DNA of 64,000 nucleotides, taken from assembly GCA_905182025.1 (NCBI GenBank), contig CAJJAA010000023.1, forward strand, positions 80,334-144,333. Direction: 5' to 3'. Both the position numbers and the translations under genes were made by a program. The notes under the pieces were generated by a model. That model ran no database searches and was not told the DNA's origin. It saw only the letters and a program-made list of their open reading frames with translations. The DNA is from an uncultured OM182 clade bacterium. Its GTDB lineage: Bacteria > Pseudomonadota > Gammaproteobacteria > Pseudomonadales > Azotimanducaceae. Within the stretch, counting starts at the first letter, position 1. Each line of letters opens with the position of its first letter. Of the stretch, positions 1 through 12,766 are shown in pieces.

Positions 1-577
1 ATTGGCACACGTTGTACCGATGACAGTCCGTTGTATGGTCGTTCACCATGCCCGTTGCCTGCATAAACGCATAACAGATCGTCGTACCCACAAACTTGAA
101 ACCGTCCTTCTTAAGCGCCTTTGCCATCAGGTCTGATTGCGCAGTGCTCGCGGGTACATCCGCCAAGGTCTTGAAGGCGTTGATAACCGGACGTCCACCA
201 ACGAATCGCCAAAGGTAGTCGCTGAAGCTGCCGTGCTTATCGACCATCTCCAAATATCGTTGCGCATTCCCTACTGCACTATTGACCTTGAGCTTGTTCC
301 GCACGATACCGTCATTCTCTAAAAGTGTAGCGATTTTTTCTGAATTATAGAGAGCCACTTTAGTTGGATCTAGCTGGTCGAAAGCTTGCAGGTAATTTTG
401 ACGCTTTCTCAAAATGGTAATCCAACTTAAACCCGCCTGAGCGCCCTCTAGAATAAGAAATTCGAACAGTTTATGGTCATCGAAGACGGGAACACCCCAC
501 TCTTCGTCATGATATTGCCGATAGAGAGGGTCGTCACCACACCAGCCGCAGCGGTTTAAGTTAATTGTCTTTGTCAC
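1..577 (-). CDS. tag: DNA-3-methyladenine glycosylase I (3' end cut by window)
   Basis: Base-excision repair glycosylase that removes 3-methyladenine from alkylated DNA. Reading the minus strand from the GTG at 577 gives an open frame to the window edge (192 codons, no stop reached). Close to the start is the family signature [20 protein letters not shown], followed by [24 protein letters not shown] and, near the cut end, [20 protein letters not shown] and a zinc-ligand-like HTTDCH stretch. E. coli Tag is 187 residues, so only a short tail should be missing. The GTG start is preceded by a GAGAGGAAAG ribosome site. The gene is divergent from glyQ. Confidence 0.9.
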   Translation of the reverse strand, partial: MTKTINLNRCGWCGDDPLYRQYHDEEWGVPVFDDHKLFEFLILEGAQAGLSWITILRKRQNYLQAFDQLDPTKVALYNSEKIATLLENDGIVRNKLKVNSAVGNAQRYLEMVDKHGSFSDYLWRFVGGRPVINAFKTLADVPASTAQSDLMAKALKKDGFKFVGTTICYAFMQATGMVNDHTTDCHRYNVCQ

Positions 578-603
578 CTTTCCTCTCAAATTTTTTGATC
601 AAA

Positions 604-633
604 TTCATGAAACGACTAACCATCAGGTATACT
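604..633 (+). promoter_or_regulatory. candidate glyQS promoter
   Basis: A good -10 hexamer TATACT (628-633) lies about 30 nt upstream of the glyQ start. Its best -35 partner is a weak TTCATG (604-609) at 18-nt spacing. The site lies in the short tag/glyQ divergent gap, which must hold promoters for both genes. The -35 is poor, so confidence is low. Confidence 0.35.
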
Positions 634-665
634 TACGCACTTTTTCGCTGAGGACACCAGTTCCA

Positions 666-1595
666 ATGAGCAGTATCACTTTTCAGGACCTGATTTTAAC
701 TCTCCAAAACTATTGGGCGAGTCAGGGCTGTGTCCTCATGCAACCGTATGATATGGAGGTGGGAGCGGGTACGTTCCATCCAGCCACATTCTTACGATCG
801 ATCGGTCCAGAGAATTGGCGCAGTGCTTACGTACAGCCATGCCGCCGCCCTACGGATGGCCGCTACGGCGAAAACCCGAATCGCTATCAGTATTATTACC
901 AATTTCAAGTGGCGTTAAAGCCATCACCAGACAATATTCAGGAATTATACCTCGACTCTCTCCGTTTGTTAGGTATCGATCCGATGGAGCATGATATACG
1001 TTTTGTCGAAGACAATTGGGAGTCGCCCACGCTCGGGGCTTGGGGCCTAGGCTGGGAAGTCTGGATGGATGGCATGGAAATCACTCAGTTCACCTACTTT
1101 CAGCAGGTAGGGGGTATACAGTGTTACCCGGTTACGGGTGAGATTACCTATGGTTTGGAACGCTTAGCCCTTTATTTGCAAGGCGTTGAGGACTTTCGAG
1201 ATCTCGTTTGGAGCAATCATGAGGGTAACATCGTCACCTATGCCGACATATTCCACCAGTATGAGGTCGAGATGTCAGGATATAACTTCGATCACTCAAA
1301 TGTAGACGCACTTTTTTCGCAGTTCGATTTCTACGAATCGGAAACCAAACGGTTGCTTGAAGTTGAACTACCGTTGGCAGCTTATGAGTTTGTGATGAAA
1401 GCATCCCATAGCTTCAACTTACTCGATGCAAGACATGCTATTTCAGTGACGGAAAGACAGCAATACATTCTGCGCGTTCGCGCTCTTTCTCGAGCGGTTG
1501 CTCAGGCTTATCTTGAATCGAGAAAACATCAAGGCTTCCCGTTGGCGGACCCTGACGTTAAGGAAATTTTCATGAAGGAGGTTCTCAATGACTGA
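666..1595 (+). CDS. glyQ: glycyl-tRNA synthetase alpha subunit
   Basis: Catalytic subunit of the bacterial alpha2beta2 class II glycyl-tRNA synthetase, which charges tRNA-Gly in the cytoplasm. At 309 residues it has the usual length (E. coli 303). The N-terminal [20 protein letters not shown] and the following [18 protein letters not shown] segment are diagnostic, as are the [19 protein letters not shown] class II motif region and [10 protein letters not shown]. The gene overlaps glyS by 8 nt, the usual translational coupling of the two subunits. Start ATG at 666. Confidence 0.97.
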   Translation: MSSITFQDLILTLQNYWASQGCVLMQPYDMEVGAGTFHPATFLRSIGPENWRSAYVQPCRRPTDGRYGENPNRYQYYYQFQVALKPSPDNIQELYLDSLRLLGIDPMEHDIRFVEDNWESPTLGAWGLGWEVWMDGMEITQFTYFQQVGGIQCYPVTGEITYGLERLALYLQGVEDFRDLVWSNHEGNIVTYADIFHQYEVEMSGYNFDHSNVDALFSQFDFYESETKRLLEVELPLAAYEFVMKASHSFNLLDARHAISVTERQQYILRVRALSRAVAQAYLESRKHQGFPLADPDVKEIFMKEVLND

Positions 1596-3651
1596 AGTTA
1601 CGCATGATGACCTCTTGTTCGAAATTGGCACAGAAGAATTACCGCCAAAGGCGCTAAGCAAGATGCTCCGTAGCCTAGAACAGGGCTTTACAAAGTCCCT
1701 GAATGAAGCGCAGTTAGGTTTTGATTCCGTCAAAGGTTATGCAACCCCTCGCCGCTTAGCCATTGTCGTCAATAACTTAGCCGCTGCTCAATTAGATCAG
1801 AAAATTGAGAGGCGCGGTCCTGCACTTGCTGCGGCGTTCAATCAAGACGACACGCCATCAAAGGCGCTACTAGGATTCATGCGATCCTGCGGAATAGAAG
1901 ATCCGTCATTGCTAGAAAAGCAAGAGACTGAGAAAGGCACCTGGCTGATTTTTAGACAACAAAAGTCAGGCGCAAAAATCGAAGAACTATTACCCAAAAT
2001 CATCGCGCAAAACTTAGCGGGTTTACCTATTGATAGAAAGATGCGTTGGGGTACTAGTCGAGAAGAATTCATAAGACCTGTCCATTGGCTAGTCTTGCTC
2101 TACGGTGAACGGGTATTACCCGCGAGCGTTTTCGGTATCCCATCAAGTAATCAGACGAAAGGGCATCGCTTTATGTCATCAGGCGACATTCAGTTAAGCA
2201 CCGCCTGTGGTTATGAATCGAAACTTGCTGACGCAAACGTGATCGTTGACTTCGAAAAAAGAAAGTCACTGATCCGGGATCAACTCAAACAGATTGCCAC
2301 TGAACAATCTGCGACAATTGTCATCGAGGAGTCCTTGCTTGATGAGGTTACTGCGCTCGTAGAATGGCCAGTCGCGTTGATCGGTAGTTTCTCTAAAGAC
2401 TTCCTAGAGGTTCCTGAAGAAGCGCTTATTTCAGCAATGCAATCACATCAAAGATACTTTCACCTTGTTGATAGTACAGGCGCCTTGATACCTAAGTTCA
2501 TCACGGTAGCAAACATCGAAAGTACGACGCCGCAATCTGTTGTTCGTGGTAATGAACGCGTCATTGCGCCTAGGTTGGCTGATGCGCGGTTTTTCTTCGA
2601 ACAGGATAAAAAGACGTCGCTGTCGAGCAAACTTAAACGTCTCGAACAAGTTGTTTTTCAATCTAGCCTTGGTACCTACGCAGAAAAAGCGAGTCGCATA
2701 TCGTCTTTAGCCGCTTCAATAGCGACAACCATAGGTGCCGATCCGAAGATAACAGCGAAGGCAGGTTTACTCTGCAAAGTCGACTTAGTCACTGATATGG
2801 TCAGTGAATTCCCAGACCTGCAGGGCATAATGGGCGGCTACTATGCTGATTACGACAGTGAAGACAAAGGCGTAGCAACAGCGATTACAGAACATTACTT
2901 GCCAACGCAATCAGGTGGCGACTTACCTAAAACATTAGAAGGTCAGTGTGTTGCGATTGCAGATAAGTTAGATACGCTAACTGGATTATTTGGTATCGGA
3001 CAGCCACCGACAGGTTCCAAAGACCCCTATGCGCTGCGGCGACAAACATTGGGTATCGTAAGAACCTGCATTGAGAACGCCCTACCTCTGCGACTTAGTG
3101 ATATTGTTAGCATGGCTAATAAGGCTCATAATAAAGACTTCGGTTCCGCGCCCGTCATTGCTTACATGATTGATCGAATGGAAAACTGGTATCACGAAGA
3201 TGGCATCCCAAGTGACTGCTTTAACGCAATAAGGAAAAGTAATAGCCCTATAGACGATATGGCAGAGGCGCACCAGAGGTTAACTGCTCTACAAGATTTT
3301 CGGGGACAGACGGAGTGTCAAAGTATCGTCGCGTCCAACAAGCGTATAGCGAACATACTAAAGAAAGTGGACAGCAAAGAAGTAGAAGAAGTTGATACGT
3401 CATTGTTCATCGATGACCAAGAGCATGTTCTGTTTGAGGCTCTCGGTAACCTTGCGGTAGCACTGTCCAAAACCGATTCGGCAAAGGATAAGTTGTTCTT
3501 GTTGGGACAATTGCAGGCACCGATTGACGCCTATTTTGAAGCTGTCATGGTAATGGCTGATGACAAGAAAATACGCCATAACCGGTTAGTTACATTGGCG
3601 GAAACACGAAGGTTGTTTCTCGATGTCGCAGATTTCTCTTTGCTCCAGTAA
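1588..3651 (+). CDS. glyS: glycyl-tRNA synthetase beta subunit
   Basis: Beta subunit of tetrameric GlyRS; it binds tRNA and is required for charging by GlyQ. At 687 residues it matches the family (E. coli 689). The N-terminus [16 protein letters not shown] is the family hallmark. The middle holds [10 protein letters not shown] and [19 protein letters not shown], and the C-terminal third is an anticodon-binding DALR-like helical domain ([20 protein letters not shown], then [16 protein letters not shown]). The ATG at 1588 sits inside the end of glyQ and follows an AAGGAGG ribosome site. Confidence 0.97.
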   Translation: MTEVTHDDLLFEIGTEELPPKALSKMLRSLEQGFTKSLNEAQLGFDSVKGYATPRRLAIVVNNLAAAQLDQKIERRGPALAAAFNQDDTPSKALLGFMRSCGIEDPSLLEKQETEKGTWLIFRQQKSGAKIEELLPKIIAQNLAGLPIDRKMRWGTSREEFIRPVHWLVLLYGERVLPASVFGIPSSNQTKGHRFMSSGDIQLSTACGYESKLADANVIVDFEKRKSLIRDQLKQIATEQSATIVIEESLLDEVTALVEWPVALIGSFSKDFLEVPEEALISAMQSHQRYFHLVDSTGALIPKFITVANIESTTPQSVVRGNERVIAPRLADARFFFEQDKKTSLSSKLKRLEQVVFQSSLGTYAEKASRISSLAASIATTIGADPKITAKAGLLCKVDLVTDMVSEFPDLQGIMGGYYADYDSEDKGVATAITEHYLPTQSGGDLPKTLEGQCVAIADKLDTLTGLFGIGQPPTGSKDPYALRRQTLGIVRTCIENALPLRLSDIVSMANKAHNKDFGSAPVIAYMIDRMENWYHEDGIPSDCFNAIRKSNSPIDDMAEAHQRLTALQDFRGQTECQSIVASNKRIANILKKVDSKEVEEVDTSLFIDDQEHVLFEALGNLAVALSKTDSAKDKLFLLGQLQAPIDAYFEAVMVMADDKKIRHNRLVTLAETRRLFLDVADFSLLQ

Positions 3652-3712
3652 CGGCTTTGCCTGGTGCATTAGTTTCTTATCGACACTCCAACACGTCGGG
3701 AGATTGAAATAA

Positions 3713-4264
3713 ATGTTGATTGTGATCCTTGATAGAGACGGCGTCATTAACTTTGATTCAGATAATTACATCAGAGCAATCGATGAATGGCGCCCGATTC
3801 CCGGTAGCATAGAAGCGATTGCGCGGCTGTTCAAAGCTGGATACAGCATATATGTAGCAACGAACCAATCTGGCCTAGCGAGAGGTTTCTTCTCGTTAGA
3901 AGATCTCCACATGATGCACGAGAAGCTAGAATCTTTGGTTTACGCGGCTGGCGGTGAAATTTCTGGTATCTATTTCTGTCCGCATCACCCTGATGATCAT
4001 TGTGATTGTCGTAAACCCAATGTCGGGCTTCTGCAAAGAATATCACAACAAAGCAATGACTCCCTTCAAGGGTGCCCTTTCGTTGGGGACTCTCTTTCTG
4101 ATATTCGCGCGGCGAAAGCTTACGGGTGTAAGCCCGTACTCGTCGAAACAGGCAAAGGTCAGAAAACCCTCTCTCAACTAGACGAAAGGATAGACGTATT
4201 TCAAAATCTTGCCAGCTTTGTTGATTCTCTTCTAAACAGCACGCCAACTAACACGCACAAGTAA
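3713..4264 (+). CDS. gmhB: D-glycero-beta-D-manno-heptose 1,7-bisphosphate 7-phosphatase
   Basis: HAD-superfamily phosphatase of the ADP-heptose pathway for the lipopolysaccharide inner core. The nucleophile motif LDRDGVIN contains D7 and the acid D9, motif II is TNQSG, and the zinc-binding loop CPHHPDDHCDCRKP carries the Cys/His ligands of the GmhB branch. Motif IV is VGDSLSDIRAA. Its 183 residues are typical. It follows glyS by 61 nt, as in many gammaproteobacteria, and converges on gyrB with a 33-nt gap. Histidinol-phosphatase is the related alternative, but there is no his context here. Confidence 0.9.
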   Translation: MLIVILDRDGVINFDSDNYIRAIDEWRPIPGSIEAIARLFKAGYSIYVATNQSGLARGFFSLEDLHMMHEKLESLVYAAGGEISGIYFCPHHPDDHCDCRKPNVGLLQRISQQSNDSLQGCPFVGDSLSDIRAAKAYGCKPVLVETGKGQKTLSQLDERIDVFQNLASFVDSLLNSTPTNTHK

Positions 4265-4297
4265 ACAATGTTGCTGGCGCATTTCGGAACGAGATAT

Positions 4298-7804
<3,507 letters not shown>

Positions 7805-7808
<4 letters not shown>

Positions 7809-8905
7809 AACTTCATTGGCATAACCACATAAACAGAATCATCATCTTGCATCTCTTCTAAAAGCGCACTGCTGTTCGAATCTGCTAATGTGAGCTTTAC
7901 TTTCTCACCTTGAAGTACACCCAACACATCCTGCAAATACACGACGTTAAACCCAACCTCTAGTGCCTCCCCTTCATAATCAACCACGACGGACTCCTCC
8001 GCTTCTTCCTGCTCAGGGTTGTTGGCTGAAAGTTGAAGCACACCTGAAGACAAATTCACACGTATACCGCGAAACTTCTCATTTGAAAGAATTGCTGTTC
8101 GGCTAAGTGCTTGACGTAATTCAAGCCTATCGGCGATGACAGTCTTATTGCCGTTTTTAGGTACAACACGGTCGTAGTCTGGAAATCGTCCATCAACCAA
8201 TTTAGTCGTAAAAGTAAAATCATCTGATTCTGCACGGAGATGGTTGGCGCCAATCGTGATTTGCACGTCTCCGTCAAGTTCGTTTAACAGCCTCTGCAGC
8301 TCTTGCACACCCTTGCGAGGCACAATCACCTGCTGAACACCTTCGCACTGAGTGTCGTGCTTAAGGCTACTCATAGCCAGCCGGTGACCATCTGTTGCTA
8401 CACAGCGGATGTGTTCCTCGGCCATTTCAACCAACATGCCATTTAGAAAATATCGAACGTCTTGTTGTGCCATTGCGAAACCGGTTCGATCGATGAGTCG
8501 TTTGAAGGCTTTACTATCCAAAGTAAGCGTTACTTCAGAGGCAGATATATCAACCGAAGGAAAATCGCTTGCAGGTAGTGTTGACAGAGCAGACCGAAAG
8601 CGGCCTGACTTTATTGTCAACCTTTGGTCCTTAAGACTCAATTCAATCTCGGCTCCCTCAGGGATCTCTCGACAGATATCCATAAGCTTCCGCGCAGGAA
8701 CTGTGACTTCCCCGGATTCAGCATTTTCCAATGCGATACGTCCAACCAGCTCAACTTCCAAATCGGTGCCCGTAATAGAGAGTTGGTTTGAATCAATATT
8801 TAACAGTACATTTGATAATACCGGTAATGTCTGTCGTTTCTCGACCACTCCCGCAACTTGCTGGAGAGGCTTAAGAAGCGTCTCTCGGTTCACTATAACT
8901 TTCAT
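7805..8905 (-). CDS. dnaN: DNA polymerase III beta sliding clamp, canonical copy (dnaN-B)
   Basis: Ring-forming processivity clamp for DNA polymerase III and other replication and repair partners. Starting at the ATG at 8905 gives 366 residues, the same as E. coli, beginning MKVIVNRETLLKPLQQVAGV. A TTG-initiated form from 8923 would add six residues but consumes the GAGGA ribosome site. Signature blocks are SGEVTVPARKLMDICR, VATDGHRLA, FPDYDRVVP, AILSNEKFRG, NNPEQEEAEE and the C-terminal VVMPMKL. The peptide-binding cleft residues known from E. coli (L155, T172, H175, L177, P242, R246, V247, S346, M362) all appear conserved. It lies downstream of a second dnaN with a 66-nt gap and overlaps recF by 4 nt. 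Confidence 0.95.
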
Positions 8906-8971
8906 ACTAAACTCATTCCTCAATTTACTTATAGTTAGCGCTTACTATCGCTATGTTCCTTTAAAACAGAA

Positions 8972-10078
8972 CTACAACATCATTGGGCTTACCACAAAGC
9001 GTGACTGGTCGTCCTCAGGATTTGTCATCAAAACAGGACTATTGTGGTCACTCAACTCTAGCCTTACTTTCGTACCGCTCATTTTTTGCAGTACATCGAG
9101 TAGGTAGCTGACATTAAAACCAATTTCTAAATCTTCGCCTTCGTAATCTACCGACACGACCTCCTCCGCCTCTTCCTGCATTGGGTTGTTGGCTTTGAGT
9201 TGCAGTTCACCTTTAGAAAGACAGAGTTTCACATTGCGGTACATTTCGTTAGACAATATTGCAATTCGACTCAACGTGTCTTTTAACTCAAGTCTGTCTA
9301 ACAACAAAATTTTGTCGCTGCCAACAGGAATGGCGCCTGTATAATCTGGATAACTGCCATCAATAAGTTTAGTCGTAAAATTCGCGCTGGCGCCCACGAC
9401 GCTTAAATGATTTGGCGACATCAGCAATGACACGCTTTCGTCCTTAATATCCTTAAGTAGTTTCGATAATTCTAAAACACCCTTTCTAGGAATGATGTAC
9501 TGCTTCACCTCGAGCTCTTGTTGTTCTAGCGCGCGCTCTGCAATGGCCAACCTTTGCCCATTGGTTGCAACAGCACGAAGAACTCCATCGCCAAACTCCA
9601 ACAACATGCCATTAAAGAAATATCGAACATCCTGCAACGCCATGGCAAAACTGGTACTTTCAAGCAATTCTCTAAACTCTATCACAGGCACATCGAGCTG
9701 CATTGCAGCAGAATCCAACTCGACCTTCGGGAAATCTATTGCTGGCAACGTTGCGAGATGAGATTTAAACCGCCCGCTTTGAAGCGAAACCCTGGTGCCT
9801 TCCAACGCGACATCCACAACCGCCTGACTCGGCAGGCTCCTGCAGATGTCGAAAAGTTTTTGAGCAGGCACAGTCACCTCACCTGAAACGGCGTTAGTCA
9901 GATCTGCAATTGATACCGACAGCTCTACTTCCTGATCTGTACCCGTCAGTGTCAATTGACCCTCTTTGACGACACAAAGGATATTTGCCAAAACAGGTAA
10001 GGTTTGCCTACGCTCGACCACACTCGTAACCAGCGCGAGAGGCGATATTAAAGCCTCCTTATCTACCGAAAATTTCAT
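8972..10078 (-). CDS. dnaN: Second, diverged DNA polymerase III beta sliding clamp (dnaN-A)
   Basis: A complete 368-residue beta clamp in the usual dnaN position, 16 nt downstream of dnaA. It shares about half its residues by eye with the neighbouring copy, including VVERRQTLPVLAN, SGEVTVPAQKLFDICR, AILSNEMYRN and QEEAEEVVSVDYEGEDLEIGFNVSYLLDVL, so the three-domain fold should be kept. The canonical partner-binding cleft is not: YFFNG has Phe for L155, VATNGQRLA has Gln for H175, YPDYTGAIP has Gly-Ala for R246-V247, DHNSPV has Pro for S346, and the C-terminus VVSPMML has Ser for M362. There is no frameshift or stop. It is probably an expressed specialised clamp rather than a pseudogene. Confidence 0.93.
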   Translation of the reverse strand: MKFSVDKEALISPLALVTSVVERRQTLPVLANILCVVKEGQLTLTGTDQEVELSVSIADLTNAVSGEVTVPAQKLFDICRSLPSQAVVDVALEGTRVSLQSGRFKSHLATLPAIDFPKVELDSAAMQLDVPVIEFRELLESTSFAMALQDVRYFFNGMLLEFGDGVLRAVATNGQRLAIAERALEQQELEVKQYIIPRKGVLELSKLLKDIKDESVSLLMSPNHLSVVGASANFTTKLIDGSYPDYTGAIPVGSDKILLLDRLELKDTLSRIAILSNEMYRNVKLCLSKGELQLKANNPMQEEAEEVVSVDYEGEDLEIGFNVSYLLDVLQKMSGTKVRLELSDHNSPVLMTNPEDDQSRFVVSPMML

Positions 10079-10094
10079 CTAAAAACCCTGTTTC

Positions 10095-11423
10095 TTATGC
10101 CGTAAGTATTCGTAACAAATTATTATAATCTTCGCGTATATCTCGTATTTGCTCCCGTAACTCTTCTACTTTACGGCATGCGTGCAAAACGGTTGTATGG
10201 TCCCTGCCACCGAACGCATCGCCAATTTCCGGAAGGCTATGGTTCGTTAACTCTTTAGAAAGCGCCATCGCGATTTGTCGCGGTCTCGCTATTGAACGCG
10301 TCTTTTTCTTCGAATGCATGTCACTAATACGTATATTGTAATGCTCTGCTACCGTTTTCTGTATATTTTCAATCCCTACCTGCCTATCCTGGATCGCTAA
10401 CAAGTCTCTAAGCGCTTCTTTCACAAGACTCAGGCTAACTTCTCGCCCTGTAAAGTTAGCATTGGCATTTACTCGTTTTAGTGCGCCTTCTAGTTCTCTT
10501 ACGTTTGAGCGAATTTTCTCCGCTATAAAGAATGCAACCTCATGGGGTAAAACCGTGCCGTACTCCTCGGCTTTTTTCATCAAAATAGCGACTCTTGTCT
10601 CAAGTTCCGGCGGCTCCAGTGGCGCCGTCATACCCCAAACAAAACGACTTTTTAGCCTTTCCTCCAACCCGTCGATTTCTTTCGGGTACCGATCACACGT
10701 TAGAACGATCTGACTACCATTCTCTTGCAGTCGATTGAATACGTGGAAAAATTCTTCCTGCGACTTTACGCCCTTCGCAAGAAATTGAATATCGTCCATC
10801 AAAAGCACGTCAACGCTTCGATAACGCTGGGTAAAATCTGACATCGTGCCGGTCTCGATGGCCTTCACCATCTCCTCCATAAACCTCTGAGAGTACAGAC
10901 AAGCCACCTTCAAATGCGGGTGCTTCTCCAGGATCGCATTACCCACCGCATGCATCAAATGCGTTTTACCTAGACCTACGCCACCGTACAACAAAAGGCA
11001 TTTAGAGTCTTTTCCGACACTGTCGCTGATTTGCACCGCTGCTGCTCTTGCGAACTCGTTTGAGCGGCCTTCAACAAAATTATCGAAGGTGCAATCTGCC
11101 TTTAAATCGGCCATAGCGTAGAAGTGATCGCTCACTTTTGGCTTGCTATCCTTTACAGATCTGCCCGTCTGTGACGCGGCAATTTCTACATTCGTGCCAA
11201 TTTCAAGACTCACAGCTAGGCCTGCCTTGGATTTTACCAGCGCCTCAATGCGCGGCATAAAATCACTTTGAACTTGATCTCGAATGTAACGATTAGGTGC
11301 GAGTAGTCGCACGCCTTCCGCAGAAGTCTGTACCTGAAGCGGACGAATCCAAGTGCTATACTGCTGCGAAGATAACTCATCTTCTAGACTCGACAAACAT
11401 TGCTGCCAGACTGTATCGCCCAC
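10095..11423 (-). CDS. dnaA: chromosomal replication initiator protein DnaA
   Basis: AAA+ initiator that binds the DnaA boxes of oriC and melts the origin. I place the start at the GTG at 11423 (442 residues, beginning [19 protein letters not shown]). This puts the conserved Trp at residue 6 as in E. coli (MSLSLWQQCL), and a GGAGG ribosome site lies 5 nt upstream. The GTG at 11435 adds four residues and lacks such a site. Domain III has Walker [10 protein letters not shown], Walker B LLMDDIQF and sensor regions. Domain IV has the DNA-binding signature [14 protein letters not shown]. It is the first gene of the dnaA-dnaN-dnaN-recF-gyrB operon and borders oriC. Confidence 0.97.
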   Translation of the reverse strand: MGDTVWQQCLSSLEDELSSQQYSTWIRPLQVQTSAEGVRLLAPNRYIRDQVQSDFMPRIEALVKSKAGLAVSLEIGTNVEIAASQTGRSVKDSKPKVSDHFYAMADLKADCTFDNFVEGRSNEFARAAAVQISDSVGKDSKCLLLYGGVGLGKTHLMHAVGNAILEKHPHLKVACLYSQRFMEEMVKAIETGTMSDFTQRYRSVDVLLMDDIQFLAKGVKSQEEFFHVFNRLQENGSQIVLTCDRYPKEIDGLEERLKSRFVWGMTAPLEPPELETRVAILMKKAEEYGTVLPHEVAFFIAEKIRSNVRELEGALKRVNANANFTGREVSLSLVKEALRDLLAIQDRQVGIENIQKTVAEHYNIRISDMHSKKKTRSIARPRQIAMALSKELTNHSLPEIGDAFGGRDHTTVLHACRKVEELREQIRDIREDYNNLLRILTA

Positions 11424-11619
11424 GGGTTCCTCCACAGTGACTTGTTAGGAAAAATTAGATAATTCTTCGTAGTTATAGACTAAAAGCGTCTAAATCTTTG
11501 CAGAGCATAGTACCCCTATTCCCATCTTCACGCCAACTATCCACAGCAAAAAAACAATTTAAAACCACTTATATTTCAAGCATTTAGATTAACAACCGGT
11601 TAACAACCTAAGGGTAACC

Positions 11620-11678
11620 TGTGGATAACTTGTGAATAAAATCGCCTAAAATCGGTCAAAAAAAATCCCTGTGGATAA
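11620..11678. promoter_or_regulatory. DnaA box cluster
   Basis: Three same-orientation DnaA boxes: TGTGGATAA at 11620-11628, TGTGAATAA at 11631-11639 (2 nt later) and TGTGGATAA at 11670-11678. The first and third are perfect matches to the high-affinity consensus TTATCCACA on the opposite strand. The close pair plus the distant third could seed an ordered DnaA filament pointing toward the AT-rich tract. Confidence 0.9.
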
Positions 11679-11807
11679 CTCACTAAAACATACCCAGCTT
11701 GCCCACAGCCTGGCGACAACTGATACATCTTCCAACAACAGCCTTATCCTGCCGCTAACCGATTGAATACATACAAATTAAAACACTTCTCCACAGATTC
11801 CTTCTTC

Positions 11808-11862
11808 TTAATAACTAGTAACAATAATAACTTTTATATATATATACATACTTATATATTAA
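11808..11862. other. AT-rich DNA unwinding element of oriC
   Basis: A tract almost free of G and C, with repeated TAATAA and an alternating TATATATATATA run followed by ACATACTTATATATTAA. It sits on the rpmH side of the DnaA boxes, as expected for the duplex-unwinding element. Function is inferred from composition and position. Confidence 0.75.
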
Positions 11863-11928
11863 GCGCTCTACCAGACACCGTCACTTCATCTGAGATTTTC
11901 GCGGCAATGATATAACCTAAATGAGAAA

Positions 11929-11957
11929 TTGACTCATAACCCGTAAATCATTAGAAT
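11929..11957 (+). promoter_or_regulatory. rpmH-rnpA promoter
   Basis: TTGACT (11929-11934) and TAGAAT (11952-11957) are separated by 17 nt, each matching the sigma-70 consensus at five of six positions. It is 44 nt upstream of the rpmH start and points away from oriC. Confidence 0.75.
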
Positions 11958-12001
11958 CCCCGCTCTTTTTTCCGCCCTTTAGAACTATTTGGTAACTCAT
12001 C

Positions 12002-12136
12002 ATGAAAAGAACATTTCAACCTAGTGTCATCAAGCGAAAGCGCTCACACGGTTTTCGATCAAGAATGGCCACGAAGAACGGTCGTTTGGTATTAAAGCGC
12101 CGCAGAGCTAAAGGCCGAAAGGTTCTTTCTGCATAA
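12002..12136 (+). CDS. rpmH: 50S ribosomal protein L34
   Basis: Small, very basic large-subunit ribosomal protein. The 44-residue product begins [20 protein letters not shown], followed by [20 protein letters not shown] and LSA, essentially identical in layout to other bacterial L34 proteins. It follows the oriC-side promoter and precedes rnpA by 23 nt, the conserved gene pair. Confidence 0.98.
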   Translation: MKRTFQPSVIKRKRSHGFRSRMATKNGRLVLKRRRAKGRKVLSA

Positions 12137-12159
12137 GCACGTACGCAAACCTTCGATCT

Positions 12160-12534
12160 ATGCCAGATCAGAGTTTCCCCGCATATCGTAGACTGCTAAC
12201 CTCCTCTGAATTCGATACTGTGTTCAAGGATAATCACGTCCGGGTAAGTTCTCCCGAGTTCTTGGTTCTCGCTGCGCTGACAAATCTTCCTGCTAGTCGG
12301 CTCGGCATGGTTATCGGCAAAAAGAACACTAACCAAGCAAACGATCGAAATAAGATCAAAAGAGCCATCAGAGAGACATTTAGAAAAAATTTTCCGCATC
12401 AACCCTCAGTAGATGTCGTTATAGTATCTCGCAAAGCGGTTGACCCTGAGTTTCCGACAAAACTGAACACCATACTCGACGAGATTTGGTCGAAACTAAG
12501 CAGAAAAATATCGACCAAGGTAGACAATGGTTAA
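12160..12534 (+). CDS. rnpA: ribonuclease P protein component
   Basis: Protein cofactor of RNase P, which matures tRNA 5' ends with the catalytic RNA. The 124-residue product contains the family RNR-type motif in NDRNKIKRAIRETFR, preceded by RLGMVIGKKNTNQA. The ATG at 12160 is chosen because it begins with a short leader before the conserved RLLTSSEFDTVF. It overlaps yidD by 8 nt. Confidence 0.95.
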   Translation: MPDQSFPAYRRLLTSSEFDTVFKDNHVRVSSPEFLVLAALTNLPASRLGMVIGKKNTNQANDRNKIKRAIRETFRKNFPHQPSVDVVIVSRKAVDPEFPTKLNTILDEIWSKLSRKISTKVDNG

Positions 12535-12754
12535 GAACATACTCATTACCATTATTAGAACTTACCAACTTAGTTTCAGCTATTTTGTGGGAAGAAGCTG
12601 TCGTTTCTACCCCTCCTGTTCCGAATATACAAAACAAGCTATTGAGCTCCACGGATCTGCCAAAGGATCTTTGCTTGGGGTCAAAAGAATATGTAAATGT
12701 CATCCTTTCCACGAAGGTGGTATCGATAACGTTCCCACTACCGATTTACGATAG
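12527..12754 (+). CDS. yidD: membrane protein insertion efficiency factor YidD
   Basis: Small amphipathic protein that assists YidC-dependent membrane insertion. The 75-residue frame carries the family core SYFVGRSCRFYPSCSEYTKQA and the CKCHPFHEGGID ending. It lies in the invariant rnpA-yidD-yidC order, overlapping rnpA and 12 nt before yidC. Confidence 0.95.
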   Translation: MVKNILITIIRTYQLSFSYFVGRSCRFYPSCSEYTKQAIELHGSAKGSLLGVKRICKCHPFHEGGIDNVPTTDLR

Positions 12755-12766
12755 GTTTAGGTAACA

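Larger units (their letters stand above)
11530..11870. other. oriC: chromosomal replication origin oriC
   Basis: The 578-nt spacer between dnaA and rpmH holds the origin. DnaA-box-like 9-mers are CTATCCACA at 11537-11545 (one mismatch), two perfect TGTGGATAA copies at 11620-11628 and 11670-11678, TGTGAATAA at 11631-11639 (fits TTATNCACA on the other strand), and TTCTCCACA at 11787-11795 (one mismatch). An AT-rich tract follows at 11808-11862. This dnaA/rpmH position is the known oriC site in Pseudomonas and many gammaproteobacteria. Exact borders are inferred. Confidence 0.9.

Noticed and set aside
8409-9107. 232-codon plus-strand frame across the two dnaN genes
   Set aside because: Antisense to conserved clamp coding sequence with low-complexity serine-rich translation; a shadow frame.
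8972-10078. The diverged dnaN as a decaying pseudogene
   Set aside because: Full length, no stop or frameshift, conserved core blocks and proper placement in the operon; the changes cluster in one functional site.
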